Positions 51,602-59,014 of a stretch of 64,000 nt of DNA are shown here, piece by piece (position 1 is the stretch's first letter; each line of letters opens with the position of its first letter). Source of the stretch: Tersicoccus sp. Bi-70. Its GTDB lineage: Bacteria; Actinomycetota; Actinomycetes; Actinomycetales; Micrococcaceae. The notes beneath the pieces are model-generated. The model was not told the DNA's origin, did not search any database, and saw only the letters and a list, made by a program, of their open reading frames with translations. Position numbers and translations under genes: made by a program. The stretch lies in NCBI RefSeq assembly GCF_001968825.1, contig NZ_MIEU01000002.1:703553-767552 (forward strand). The letters are read 5' to 3'.

Positions 51602-52018
51602 TTACGCGGTTGCTTCGGTGGGCAGCAGCTCGGCGAGGAGCGTCTGGACGCGGTGCTTGACGTCGTCGCGGATGGGGCGGACGTCCTCGATGCCGCGGCC
51701 GGCGGGATCGGTGAGTTCCCAGTCCTCGTACCGCTTGCCCGGGAAGATCGGGCACGCGTCGCCGCACCCCATGGTGATGACGGCGTCGGAGTCGCGGACG
51801 GCGTCGGTGGTGAGGATCTTCGGCTGGTTGCCGGCGATGTCGATGCCGTCTTCGGCCATCGCCTGGATCGCGATCGGGTTGATCTGGTCCTTCGGCGCAC
51901 TGCCGGCGGAGAGGACCTCGACGCGGTCGCCGCCGAGTGCCTGCGCGTAGCCGGCGGCCATCTGGGAGCGTCCCGCGTTGTGGACGCAGACGAACAGGAT
52001 CGTGGGCTTGTCACTCAT
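51602..52018 (-). CDS. arsC: Arsenate reductase, LMW-phosphatase type (ArsC)
   Basis: A 138-residue arsenate reductase. MSDKPTILFVCVHNAGRSQMAAGYAQ holds the CX5R P-loop with the catalytic Cys. The segment VITMGCGDACPIFPGKRYEDWELTDPAGR has the second Cys region and the Asp acid. It is closer than the other copy to the mycothiol/thioredoxin-linked ArsC of Actinobacteria. The ATG at 52018 is 20 bp downstream of the arsB stop. Confidence 0.93.
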   Translation of the reverse strand: MSDKPTILFVCVHNAGRSQMAAGYAQALGGDRVEVLSAGSAPKDQINPIAIQAMAEDGIDIAGNQPKILTTDAVRDSDAVITMGCGDACPIFPGKRYEDWELTDPAGRGIEDVRPIRDDVKHRVQTLLAELLPTEATA

Positions 52019-52038
52019 GGGTGTGTGTCTTTCCGGGT

Positions 52039-53442
52039 TCAGCGGATGAGGGTGAGCCAGCCGGCGAGGGCGGCGAGGGTGACGGCGAGGACGGGGACGG
52101 TGAGGACGATGCCGGTGCGGAAGTACTGCCCCCACCCGATGTGGATGCCCTTCTTCTCCAGCACGTGCAACCACAGCAGGGTCGCGAGGGAGCCGATGGG
52201 GGTGATCTTCGGGCCGAGGTCGGAGCCGATGACGTTGGCGTAGACCATCACCTCGTGGGTGAGCCCGGTCGCTCCGGCTCCGCCGATGGCGAGGGCGGCG
52301 ATGAGGACGGTGGGCATGTTGTTCATCAGGGACGCGAGGATCGCGATGGTGAACCCGACGCCGAGCGCCGTGACGAGCACCCCGTGGTCGCCGAACACGT
52401 CGAACAGCTTCGCGAGGTGGTCAGTGAGGCCCTGGTTCTGCAGGCCGTAGACGACGAGGTACATGCCGATGGAGAACAGCACGATCTGCCACGGCGCCTC
52501 CCGGATCGTCTTCCACACCGGAATCACCCGCCCCGACGGCGCACCCGCACCGCCACCGGCGGCACCGACGGTGGCGGTGCCGCCGGTGGTGACCAGGACC
52601 GGTGCGGCCTGGGCGCGGGCGAAGAGGAACGCGGGCTGCCGGGCGGCAACGAGCACGATCACGACCGCCCCGACACCAGCGACGGCCGCGAGCGGCACAC
52701 CGAGTGGGTCGGCGGCGAAGTAGCCGACGAGCAGCAGGGCGAGGACGACCCAACCGGCGCGGAACGTCGCCCGGTCCGTGATCGCGGCGGTGGGGCTGGT
52801 GAGGGCGAGGACGTCGTACCGCTTCGGGATGCTCTTGCCGAAGTAGAGCAGCAGCATGCCGAGGGAGGCGAGGACGGAGACGATGCCGACGGGGATCATG
52901 ACGGCGGCGTACTCGGCGAAGCCGAGGTGGAAGTAGTCGGCGGAGACGATGTTGACCAGGTTCGACACCACCAGCGGCAGGCTGCCGGTGTCGGCGATGA
53001 ACCCGGTGGCGAGGATGAACCCGAGCGCTGCCTTCTGCGGCATGTTCAGGGCCCGGAGCATCCCGACGACGATCGGGGTGAGGATCAGTGCGGCCCCGTC
53101 GTTGGCGAACACGGCCGCGATGACGGCACCGAGGCCGACGATGAGGACGAACAGCAGCCGTCCGTTGCCGCGGCCCCAGCGGGCAACGTGGAGGGCTGCC
53201 CACTCGAAGAACCCGGCCTCGTCGAGGATCAACGAGATCAGCACCACCGCGACGAACGTCAGTGTCGCGTTCCACACGATCCCGACCACTGTCGGGATGT
53301 CGGAGAGGCCGACGACGGTGGTGGCGAGGGCGATGACGGCGCCGATGAGCGCGGTGTAGCCGATCGGGAACCCCTTGGGCTGCCAGATCACCACCACGAG
53401 CGTCGCGACGAAGATCGCCGCAGCCACCACAGCCATCACCAT
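52039..53442 (-). CDS. arsB: Arsenite efflux permease (ArsB family)
   Basis: A 467-residue membrane protein with about 12 segments. [49 protein letters not shown] (in parts), [19 protein letters not shown] and [18 protein letters not shown] match the ArsB/ion-transporter superfamily permeases that export arsenite. The ATG overlaps the upstream stop (TGATG), so translation is coupled to the flavoprotein gene. A Gly/Ala-rich cytoplasmic loop lies near residue 260. Confidence 0.92.
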   Translation of the reverse strand: MVMAVVAAAIFVATLVVVIWQPKGFPIGYTALIGAVIALATTVVGLSDIPTVVGIVWNATLTFVAVVLISLILDEAGFFEWAALHVARWGRGNGRLLFVLIVGLGAVIAAVFANDGAALILTPIVVGMLRALNMPQKAALGFILATGFIADTGSLPLVVSNLVNIVSADYFHLGFAEYAAVMIPVGIVSVLASLGMLLLYFGKSIPKRYDVLALTSPTAAITDRATFRAGWVVLALLLVGYFAADPLGVPLAAVAGVGAVVIVLVAARQPAFLFARAQAAPVLVTTGGTATVGAAGGGAGAPSGRVIPVWKTIREAPWQIVLFSIGMYLVVYGLQNQGLTDHLAKLFDVFGDHGVLVTALGVGFTIAILASLMNNMPTVLIAALAIGGAGATGLTHEVMVYANVIGSDLGPKITPIGSLATLLWLHVLEKKGIHIGWGQYFRTGIVLTVPVLAVTLAALAGWLTLIR

Positions 53443-54845
53443 CAGCCGATCACCGCAGCCTGGTTCACTGCAGCCTGGTTCGCTGCGGCGGCGGCGCGTT
53501 CCCAGCCCTGCGCGGCGACCTGCACGGCGTCCCACGGGGACCCGAGCGGCGGCGTGTAGGAGAGGTCGAGGTCGATGACGTCGTCCACGGTGAGCTCCGC
53601 GTGGAGGGCAGTGGCGAACGTGTCGATGCGCTTGCTGATCTCTGCCGAGCGCTGCCCGACGATCTGCGCACCGAGGAGCCGACCGGTGCTCTGGTCGCCG
53701 GTGACGCTGATCGTCAGCGGGACCGCGCCCGGGTAGTACCGCTTGTGGTCATCCGCCACCGTCACCCGCGTCAACGGAGACACCTCCAGAGGGCCGGTCT
53801 CGTGCTGGCGGAGGCCGGTGCGGGCGGCGACGAGATCGAACACCTTCACCACCTGCGTCCCCACCGAGCCTGCGAAAACCTTGCTGCCGCCGAGCATGTT
53901 TTCCGCGGCGACGCGGCCCTGCTTGTGCGCTGTCGTCCCGAGCGGCAACCACGTGGTGCCGAGGAGCCGGTGGTGCGTCACGACGCAGTCACCGGCAGCC
54001 CACACATGCGGCACCCCGGTCCGCATCGATTCGTCGACGACGATCGCGCCGGCCTGACCGAGCCGTGCCCCAGCGGCGACCGCGAGGTCCGTGACGGGAT
54101 GGACGCCGACGCAGACCACGACGAGGGCGAACGTGCCCTCCGCGTCACCGGACGTCGACCTGGTGGCGACGCGCCACTGCCCACCGCCTGTCGGGGCGAT
54201 CCCGGTGACGGTCGACCCGGTCAGGACGGCCGCGCCATGGCGGCGGACCTCGGCGGTGACGAGGGACCCGAGCTCCGGGTCGAGGGTGGAGAGCACTTCC
54301 GGGCCACGCTGAATCAGCGTCGTCTCGAACCCGCGCGCGACGAGCCCTTCGGTCATCTCCAGGCCGATGTAGCCAGCACCGACGACCGCCACCCGGCTCC
54401 CCGCCGGCAGCAGCTCGAGGGCAGCGACCACCTGCTCCGCATCAGTCATGGAGTGCAGCAGGTGGATGCCAGATTCCCCGAACGGGACCCCGGCCGGGCG
54501 CACGGGCTCGGCGCCGGTGCCGATCAGCAGCTCGTCGTAGGAGATCTGCTCTTCCCCGGCAGCGCCGGTGACGGTGAGGCGGCGGCGGTCGACGTCGACG
54601 GCGGAGGCCCAGGTGGAGGAGCGGACGGTCATGCCGGCGGCTTCGAGGTCCGCGCGGGTGCGGTGCGCGAGGGACGCTTCCGTCGCGACGTCGCCGGAGA
54701 CCCAGTACGGGATGCCGCAGATGGAGAAGTTCGGGAACTCGTCCGCGAGTACCACCGTCACATCGGTGGTCGGGTCAAGTTCGCGGGCGCGGAGCGCTGC
54801 GGCGATGCCGGCGTCACTGCCGCCGACGGCGAGGAGGTGAGTCAT
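53442..54845 (-). CDS. FAD-dependent NADH oxidase / CoA-disulfide-reductase-like protein
   Basis: A 467-residue flavoprotein of the pyridine nucleotide-disulfide class. [23 protein letters not shown] is the FAD motif, [12 protein letters not shown] carries the single redox Cys typical of NADH oxidase/CoA-disulfide reductase, [21 protein letters not shown] is the NAD motif, and [14 protein letters not shown] the second FAD motif. It is the first gene of the leftward arsenic operon. Its exact role is unknown; it may supply reducing power. The C-terminus has a duplicated NQAAV. Confidence 0.85.
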   Translation of the reverse strand: MTHLLAVGGSDAGIAAALRARELDPTTDVTVVLADEFPNFSICGIPYWVSGDVATEASLAHRTRADLEAAGMTVRSSTWASAVDVDRRRLTVTGAAGEEQISYDELLIGTGAEPVRPAGVPFGESGIHLLHSMTDAEQVVAALELLPAGSRVAVVGAGYIGLEMTEGLVARGFETTLIQRGPEVLSTLDPELGSLVTAEVRRHGAAVLTGSTVTGIAPTGGGQWRVATRSTSGDAEGTFALVVVCVGVHPVTDLAVAAGARLGQAGAIVVDESMRTGVPHVWAAGDCVVTHHRLLGTTWLPLGTTAHKQGRVAAENMLGGSKVFAGSVGTQVVKVFDLVAARTGLRQHETGPLEVSPLTRVTVADDHKRYYPGAVPLTISVTGDQSTGRLLGAQIVGQRSAEISKRIDTFATALHAELTVDDVIDLDLSYTPPLGSPWDAVQVAAQGWERAAAAANQAAVNQAAVIG

Positions 54846-54893
54846 CAGGCTGGTCCTTCACGGATCGAGCGGGAGCCGAAAGCCGGCCCGTAC

Positions 54894-54909
54894 ATCGAAG
54901 CACGTCGAT
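54894..54909. promoter_or_regulatory. ArsR operator 1
   Basis: ATCGA-AGCACG-TCGAT, a perfect inverted repeat with a 6-base spacer, of the form bound by ArsR-type repressors. It lies 49 bp upstream of the leftward arsenic operon and 53 bp upstream of arsR. Confidence 0.8.
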
Positions 54910-54925
54910 ATCGATGAACGCAAAT

Positions 54926-54941
54926 ATAGACGCCTGTCGAA
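54926..54941. promoter_or_regulatory. ArsR operator 2 (imperfect)
   Basis: ATAGA-CGCCTG-TCGAA has the same half-site spacing as operator 1 with one substitution per half. The centres are 32 bp apart, three helical turns, so two repressor dimers could sit on one face. It lies 20 bp before the arsR start. Confidence 0.6.
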
Positions 54942-54961
54942 GTCGGTGGGAGGATGAGCCC

Positions 54962-55315
54962 ATGACGATCGAGCTGCTTCCCATCCAGGACGTCACCGCG
55001 TGCTGCTCGCCCGTCACCACCGAGGCGATGGACCAGGCGTCCGCCGAGGTCCTCGCGAAGTCGCTCAAGGCGATCGCGGACCCGGCCCGGCTCCGGCTGA
55101 TCTCGATGGTCGCCGCGCACGACGGTGCCGAGGCCTGCGTCTGCGACCTGCAGGAACCGCTCGGCCTGTCCCAGCCGACCGTGTCGCACCACCTCAAGGT
55201 CCTCGTCGACGCCGGGATCCTCCACCGCGAAAAGCGCGGCACCTGGGCCTACTTCTCCCTCATCCCCGGCGCCCTGGACACCCTCGCCGGCCTCATCACC
55301 GCGCCGGCGAAGTAG
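54962..55315 (+). CDS. arsR: ArsR/SmtB-family arsenic-responsive repressor
   Basis: A 117-residue winged-helix repressor. Core: SLKAIADPARLRLISMVAAHDGAEACVCDLQEPLGLSQPTVSHHLKVLVDAGI (in parts) with the recognition helix SQPTVSHHL. Likely arsenite ligands are the CVC pair in the helix before it and the N-terminal CC (VTACCSPV). The ATG at 54962 has a GGGAGG site; an earlier in-frame ATG at 54914 would place operator 2 inside the gene. It is divergent from the arsenic operon. Confidence 0.93.
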   Translation: MTIELLPIQDVTACCSPVTTEAMDQASAEVLAKSLKAIADPARLRLISMVAAHDGAEACVCDLQEPLGLSQPTVSHHLKVLVDAGILHREKRGTWAYFSLIPGALDTLAGLITAPAK

Positions 55316-55400
55316 TCCACCGCGACATGGTGGCGCGAAGTGCTTGCCGAATGTCCGCCGGCCGTGTCAGAATCGTCCTGCGTTCATAGTGCGCGCCTAC

Positions 55401-55426
55401 AGCCGGTCCTCTGGATCGGCTTTTTT
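55401..55426 (+). terminator. Rho-independent terminator 1 after arsR
   Basis: AGCCGGTCC-TCT-GGATCGGCT, a 9-bp stem with one G-T pair, directly followed by a T-tract (TTTTTT). It lies 85 bp after arsR. Confidence 0.85.
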
Positions 55427-55540
55427 CATGCCCGCCTGCTCCGCTACCCTGAGGCTGCTCGGCACGCGTCTGCCCGGGAATCTCGCGGGTGTCGCATAGG
55501 CGCTGTACGCTGACACTCAAGGCAGCACGACGCTGTCTCC

Positions 55541-55569
55541 GGCCGGCCCTCTCAGGACCGGCCTTTTTT
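55541..55569 (+). terminator. Rho-independent terminator 2, similar to terminator 1
   Basis: GGCCGGCCC-TCTCA-GGACCGGCC (one mismatch) followed by TTTTTT. It shares the CCGGnCCTCT core and the sequence after the T-tract (ATGCCC) with terminator 1, 140 bp upstream; the two look like tandem duplicates. Confidence 0.85.
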
Positions 55570-55717
55570 ATGCCCTGATCTGACTCGGGCATTCGCAGGG
55601 AGCTCTCGACGCTCCTGCCATCCGCTGCCACGCCTCGTTGCGCGCCGGCGGTCCTCATGCCCCCACCCGAGGACGGGTGGGTTCTGGCCGCAACTGGCCA
55701 ACCCCGAAGGAGGCATC

Positions 55718-55945
55718 ATGCCCATCACCGACACGGTGGACATGCTGACGGCCTCCGGTGGTACTGCTGCCCTGACTGGCGTCATCGCCGTCGCCAGCGG
55801 CGTGCTCAGCGCGTTCCTGTCCAAGCAGGTCGTCGCGCTGATCCAGCACGTCATCGACGTCATCGACGACCGCACGCTGGCCAAGGATCCCGAGCGAGCT
55901 CGCATCGTCGCAGAACTGCGTCGAGCCCGCCGCGGGCAGCAGTAA
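55718..55945 (+). CDS. Small membrane protein of unknown function
   Basis: A 75-residue protein. One hydrophobic segment (AALTGVIAVASGVLSAFLS) is followed by an amphipathic helix (KQVVALIQHVIDVIDDRTLAKDPERARIVAELRRARRGQQ) ending in a charged tail. This layout resembles small holin-like or phage-lysis-associated proteins, but I do not recognise a family. A strong AAGGAGG site precedes the ATG. The right copy of the flanking repeat begins 38 bp downstream. Confidence 0.62.
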   Translation: MPITDTVDMLTASGGTAALTGVIAVASGVLSAFLSKQVVALIQHVIDVIDDRTLAKDPERARIVAELRRARRGQQ

Positions 55946-55983
55946 CCACCGGTTCAAAAAGCCGCCCCTCATTCGGCCAGGAG

Positions 55984-56020
55984 TGTGAGCAGCTCCGCTC
56001 AGTGTCGCCCTTCAAGCTTC
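55984..56020 (+). repeat. Direct repeat, right copy, flanking the arsenic module
   Basis: TGTGAGCAGCTCCGCTCAGT and following bases, matching the left copy (49713-49750) at about 31 of 37 positions. It is preceded by AAAAAGCCGCCCCTCATT, the counterpart of AAAAGGCCCCCTCAT at the left copy. It marks the boundary between the arsenic and fluoride modules. Confidence 0.6.
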
Positions 56021-56123
56021 TCTCCCTGTCGTCCCGCGTCACGAAGCGGACCGGTTCTCGAGGTGCGGAAGATCGTCGGTGCGGGCATGGGGTGGTGGGT
56101 GCATACTGGTGGTGTCTTCGGAC

Positions 56124-56216
56124 CCGGCAGTGGGGCTTGCCGGACCCAACCTCGACACTCGTCGACAACAGTCCCTATCTCAGCTGGTTGCGCTTCTGTG
56201 CGCCTGAGGTAGGGAG
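56124..56216 (+). promoter_or_regulatory. Fluoride riboswitch (crcB-motif-like) with ribosome-site-sequestering platform
   Basis: Aptamer: stem CCGGCA/TGCCGG (56124-56129 with 56138-56143) closes an 8-base loop. Loop bases GGGGCT (56132-56137) can pair with AGTCCC (56170-56175) as a pseudoknot. A hairpin TCGAC-ACTC-GTCGA (56152-56165) lies between, and AACC (56148-56151) matches the conserved crcB-motif element. Platform: TCCCTATCTCAG (56172-56183) can instead pair with CTGAGGTAGGGA (56204-56215), 12 bp with one wobble, covering the AGGGAG ribosome site before the ATG at 56222. The two folds compete for the same CCC bases. The first strand deviates from the usual GATGG, so this is a variant. 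Confidence 0.75.
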
Positions 56217-56221
56217 ATGTC

Positions 56222-56728
56222 ATGGTCGAGTCGAGCACTGCCGGTGTTGTCGTGGTCGGTGTGCAGTCCGGGCAGGGGCACGACGTCGTCGGTGTCGCGG
56301 CTGCCGTCGCTGAACGCTTCAGCGCCCGCCTGGTGTGTGTGGTCGTCGATCCGGCGCTGCTGTCAGCGGGGGTGCGTGCGGACGGGTCGGAGATCATCGA
56401 ACCGATCGACCCGGACACGGCGGACAGCGACCCGCAGCAGCTCCCCGACGAAGACATGCGGGTCATCAGAGATCTTGCTGCGGCGCGATCGGTCGACGTG
56501 GACTTCGTCTCCCGCGTCGGGGACCCGAGTCACGCACTCGCTGCGGTGGCTGAGGAACGTGACGCGGTGATGATCGTCGTCGGATCCCAGGCTGGCCGAC
56601 GCCGGATAGCGGAACTGCTCACCGGGTCCGTCGCCGCGCACCTGACGCATCAGCAGCACCGGCCGATACTGGTCGTCCCGCACGACCCGGTCGGCGCCAC
56701 CGTCCTCCTCCCGTCGGAAGCCCCGTGA
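56222..56728 (+). CDS. Universal stress protein (UspA family), first gene of the fluoride operon
   Basis: A 168-residue single UspA domain: VVVVGVQSGQGHDVVGVAAAVAERFSARLVCVVVD at the start and VMIVVGSQAGRRRIAELLTGSVAAHLTHQQHRPILVVP at the end. The second holds the ATP-binding G-2x-G-9x-G(S) motif in modified form. A role in fluoride tolerance is inferred only from position directly behind the riboswitch. Its stop overlaps the GTG of the next gene (GTGA). Confidence 0.85.
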   Translation: MVESSTAGVVVVGVQSGQGHDVVGVAAAVAERFSARLVCVVVDPALLSAGVRADGSEIIEPIDPDTADSDPQQLPDEDMRVIRDLAAARSVDVDFVSRVGDPSHALAAVAEERDAVMIVVGSQAGRRRIAELLTGSVAAHLTHQQHRPILVVPHDPVGATVLLPSEAP

Positions 56729-57471
56729 CGGGCATGCTGACGCTCCTGCGGCATGGGGAGAGCACCGCGAACGAAGCCGGCACCTTCACCGGGCTCCTCG
56801 ACGTCCCGCTCACGCACCGCGGCGAACGGCAAGCATCCGCAGCCGGACAGCTCCTCCGGTCGAACCACATCACGCCGGACGTCGTGGTCACCTCCACATT
56901 GCGCCGTGCCGTCCGCACCGCCGAACTGGTCTGCGACGCCCTCGGGACACAGCTGCCCACGGAAGCGGTGTGGCAGCTCAACGAACGCAACTACGGTGCC
57001 CTGACCGGGATGACGAAGACCGACGCCCGTCGGATGCTCGGTGACGACGAGTACGTGCGGCTCCGCAGGTCCCGTACCGGCACACCGCCACCGATGTCGC
57101 TGCACCTGTGGGAGGAACTGCGGTCGAGCTCCGCGCTGCGCGGCCTGCCCGACGGCGCCCTCCGACGCACCGAGGCACTCTCGGACGTCATCAAGCGGGT
57201 CCGCCCCGTCTTGCACGACCGGCTCCTGCCGATGGTGCGGTCAGGGCGGAGCGTCCTCGTCGTCGCGCACGGGAACTCGCTCCGCGCACTCTGCGCATGC
57301 ATCGACGACCTCACCGACCCGGAGCTCGAGCAGCTTAACCTGCCGACCGGGCAACCCGTGCAGTACCACCTCGCCCCGACGGGTGCTCTCGTCCCGCGGG
57401 GTGGGGCGTTCCTGGATCCGGTAGCAGCACAGCACGCCGCGGCGCTGGTCGCGGCAGAAGGCGGAACATGA
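56725..57471 (+). CDS. gpmA: 2,3-bisphosphoglycerate-dependent phosphoglycerate mutase
   Basis: A 248-residue dPGM. LTLLRHGESTANEAGTFTGLLDVPLTHRG has the phospho-His motif RHG, QLNERNYGALTGMTK is the dPGM signature, and VLVVAHGNSLRALC the second catalytic His. It catalyses 3-PG to 2-PG, the step before enolase. Phosphoglycerate and enolase steps are where fluoride stalls glycolysis, so a spare copy here fits fluoride tolerance. GTG start overlapping the USP stop; its own stop overlaps crcB1. Confidence 0.9.
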   Translation: MTGMLTLLRHGESTANEAGTFTGLLDVPLTHRGERQASAAGQLLRSNHITPDVVVTSTLRRAVRTAELVCDALGTQLPTEAVWQLNERNYGALTGMTKTDARRMLGDDEYVRLRRSRTGTPPPMSLHLWEELRSSSALRGLPDGALRRTEALSDVIKRVRPVLHDRLLPMVRSGRSVLVVAHGNSLRALCACIDDLTDPELEQLNLPTGQPVQYHLAPTGALVPRGGAFLDPVAAQHAAALVAAEGGT

Positions 57472-57971
57472 CCACCCGAACGGACACCCCGATGCCCGAC
57501 GACCAGCTCCCTCCCGACCCGGACGTCGACGTCTCCGACCCGGCAACGACCATGCGGCCGGTGCATCTGCGGTGGCGGTACGTCGGCCTCGTCGCCGTCG
57601 GTGGGGCCGGCGGTACTGCCCTCCGCGACGTCATCAGTAGCGTGCTCCCTGCCGATGGCGGAGTGAGTTGGTCGATCTTCTGGATCAACATCACCGGGGC
57701 GCTGGCCCTCGGTGTGCTGTTGGAAGCGCTCGCGCACCGTGGGCCCGATGCCGGTCGCCGGAGGGTGCTGCGGCTGCTCCTCGGGACAGGGGTCCTCGGC
57801 GGGTTCACCACCTACAGCACCCTCGCCGAGTCCACCGCCGCCCTGTTCCTCGACGGCCACGGCCTCGCTGGCACCGGCTACGCGCTCCTCACTGTCCTAT
57901 CCGGCGCGATCGCGACCGCCTGCGGTCTCGTCGTCGCCGGCTGGTTCCGTCCCCGAACGGAGGAAGCATGA
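57468..57971 (+). CDS. crcB: Fluoride channel FluC/CrcB, subunit 1
   Basis: A 167-residue membrane protein with four helices after a hydrophilic N-terminal extension of about 30 residues. [14 protein letters not shown] opens helix 1, [16 protein letters not shown] carries the conserved Asn of the pore, and [18 protein letters not shown] the TTxST polar track of the Fluc family. It exports fluoride. Together with the next gene it forms the heterodimeric pair typical of Gram-positives. ATGA overlaps on both sides. Confidence 0.93.
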   Translation: MTTRTDTPMPDDQLPPDPDVDVSDPATTMRPVHLRWRYVGLVAVGGAGGTALRDVISSVLPADGGVSWSIFWINITGALALGVLLEALAHRGPDAGRRRVLRLLLGTGVLGGFTTYSTLAESTAALFLDGHGLAGTGYALLTVLSGAIATACGLVVAGWFRPRTEEA

Positions 57972-58339
57972 ACGCCGCCCTCATCGTCGTCGTCGCCCTC
58001 GGTGGCGGTGCCGGCGCTGCCGGTCGGTTCCTCCTCGACGGGCTGATCAACACCGGCCGGGAGTTCCGGCTCCCCGTCGGCACGCTGACGATCAACATCA
58101 CCGGGTCGCTGCTGCTGGGGATCATCGTCGGCGCCGCCACGCACCTCGGCGCGGTGCCGGTCGCGGTCCTCGGCACCGGGGTGATGGGCGGCTACACCAC
58201 GTTCAGCACCGCCAGCTTCGAAACCGTCCGCCTCGCCCGCAGCGGACGGATCACCGCCGCCGCGATCAACGGTCTCGGAATGCTCGTCGTCTCCGTCGCC
58301 GCCGCGACCGCCGGCATCCTCCTCGGCGGCACCCTGTGA
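57968..58339 (+). CDS. crcB: Fluoride channel FluC/CrcB, subunit 2
   Basis: A 123-residue four-helix Fluc protein. [35 protein letters not shown] (pore Asn) and [19 protein letters not shown] (TTFST) are all present. It is the shorter, canonical partner of the first subunit, which it overlaps by 4 bp. Confidence 0.95.
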   Translation: MNAALIVVVALGGGAGAAGRFLLDGLINTGREFRLPVGTLTINITGSLLLGIIVGAATHLGAVPVAVLGTGVMGGYTTFSTASFETVRLARSGRITAAAINGLGMLVVSVAAATAGILLGGTL

Positions 58340-58386
58340 CCACCCCACTCACTGACCACACACCCGCTCCAGCACCGGAGGTACCC

Positions 58387-58872
58387 ATGCTGTTCGACGT
58401 CACGATCGAGATTCCCCGCGGCAGCGGCAACAAGTACGAGGTCGACCACACCACCGGCCGGATCCGGCTCGACCGGGCGGTGTTCACCAGCATGGTGTTC
58501 CCCCAGGACTACGGCTCCATCGACAACACCCTCGGCGATGACGGCGACCCCCTCGACGCCCTGGTGCTCCTGCCCCGTCCCACGTTCCCCGGCGTCGTCA
58601 TCACGGTCCGGCCGGTCGGGATGCTGCGCATGGTCGACGAGAACGGCGGCGACGACAAGATCCTCACCGTTCCCGCTGGCGACGACCGCTTCGCGCAGCT
58701 GCGGGACATCACCGATGTGCCGGAACACACGCTGGCGGAGATCGAGCACTTCTTCGCCCACTACAAGGAGATCGAGCACGGCAAGCACGTCACCACCAAC
58801 GGGTGGGCCGACCGTGCTGCTGCCGAAGCCGTCATCCGCACCGCACAGAACGCCCACACCCGACACCCGTGA
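58387..58872 (+). CDS. ppa: Inorganic pyrophosphatase (family I)
   Basis: A 161-residue soluble pyrophosphatase. [45 protein letters not shown] (metal Asp cluster) and [11 protein letters not shown] match the family. Family I enzymes are strongly inhibited by fluoride, so an extra copy in the operon can offset inhibition or be a tolerant form. The ATG at 58387 has a GGAGG site and starts at the family's normal first residue; a GTG overlapping the crcB stop (58336) is a less likely start. Confidence 0.95.
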   Translation: MLFDVTIEIPRGSGNKYEVDHTTGRIRLDRAVFTSMVFPQDYGSIDNTLGDDGDPLDALVLLPRPTFPGVVITVRPVGMLRMVDENGGDDKILTVPAGDDRFAQLRDITDVPEHTLAEIEHFFAHYKEIEHGKHVTTNGWADRAAAEAVIRTAQNAHTRHP

Positions 58873-58890
58873 CCCACGGGTCCACAGACT

Positions 58891-58952
58891 GCCGCGGGGA
58901 GGCACTGGCGCTGAGTGATCGCCAGCAGGTCGTCCCTCCGCCTCCCCGCGGC
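58891..58952 (+). terminator. Two-tier hairpin between ppa and eno
   Basis: An outer 13-bp perfect stem (GCCGCGGGGAGGC / GCCTCCCCGCGGC) encloses an inner 6-bp hairpin (CTGGCG/CGCCAG) and is followed by TTCCCCTTCC. It may partly terminate transcription, process the mRNA, or uncouple enolase levels from the upstream genes. Confidence 0.6.
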
Positions 58953-59014
58953 TTCCCCTTCCAACCACAGACCAGCTCGACGCATGACCCGAACCGAACC
59001 GAAGGAGCGTCACC

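Larger units (their letters stand above)
55316..55717. other. Gene-free region holding two tandem terminators
   Basis: No credible coding sequence. Before the first terminator lies TTGCCG-18 bp-CAGAAT (a promoter-like pair, about 55344-55373), and before the second TACGCT. Short transcripts ending at each T-tract are possible. A third hairpin (CCCACCC-GAGGAC-GGGTGGG) lies at about 55662-55681, before the next small gene's ribosome site AAGGAGG. Confidence 0.45.

Noticed and set aside
54914..54961. Earlier ATG start for arsR
   Set aside because: It would put the second operator inside the coding region and has no ribosome site; the ATG at 54962 has GGGAGG.
58336..58386. GTG start for ppa overlapping the crcB stop
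   Set aside because: The pattern fits the operon, but the extra 17 residues are unlike the family and the GGAGG site clearly serves the ATG at 58387.
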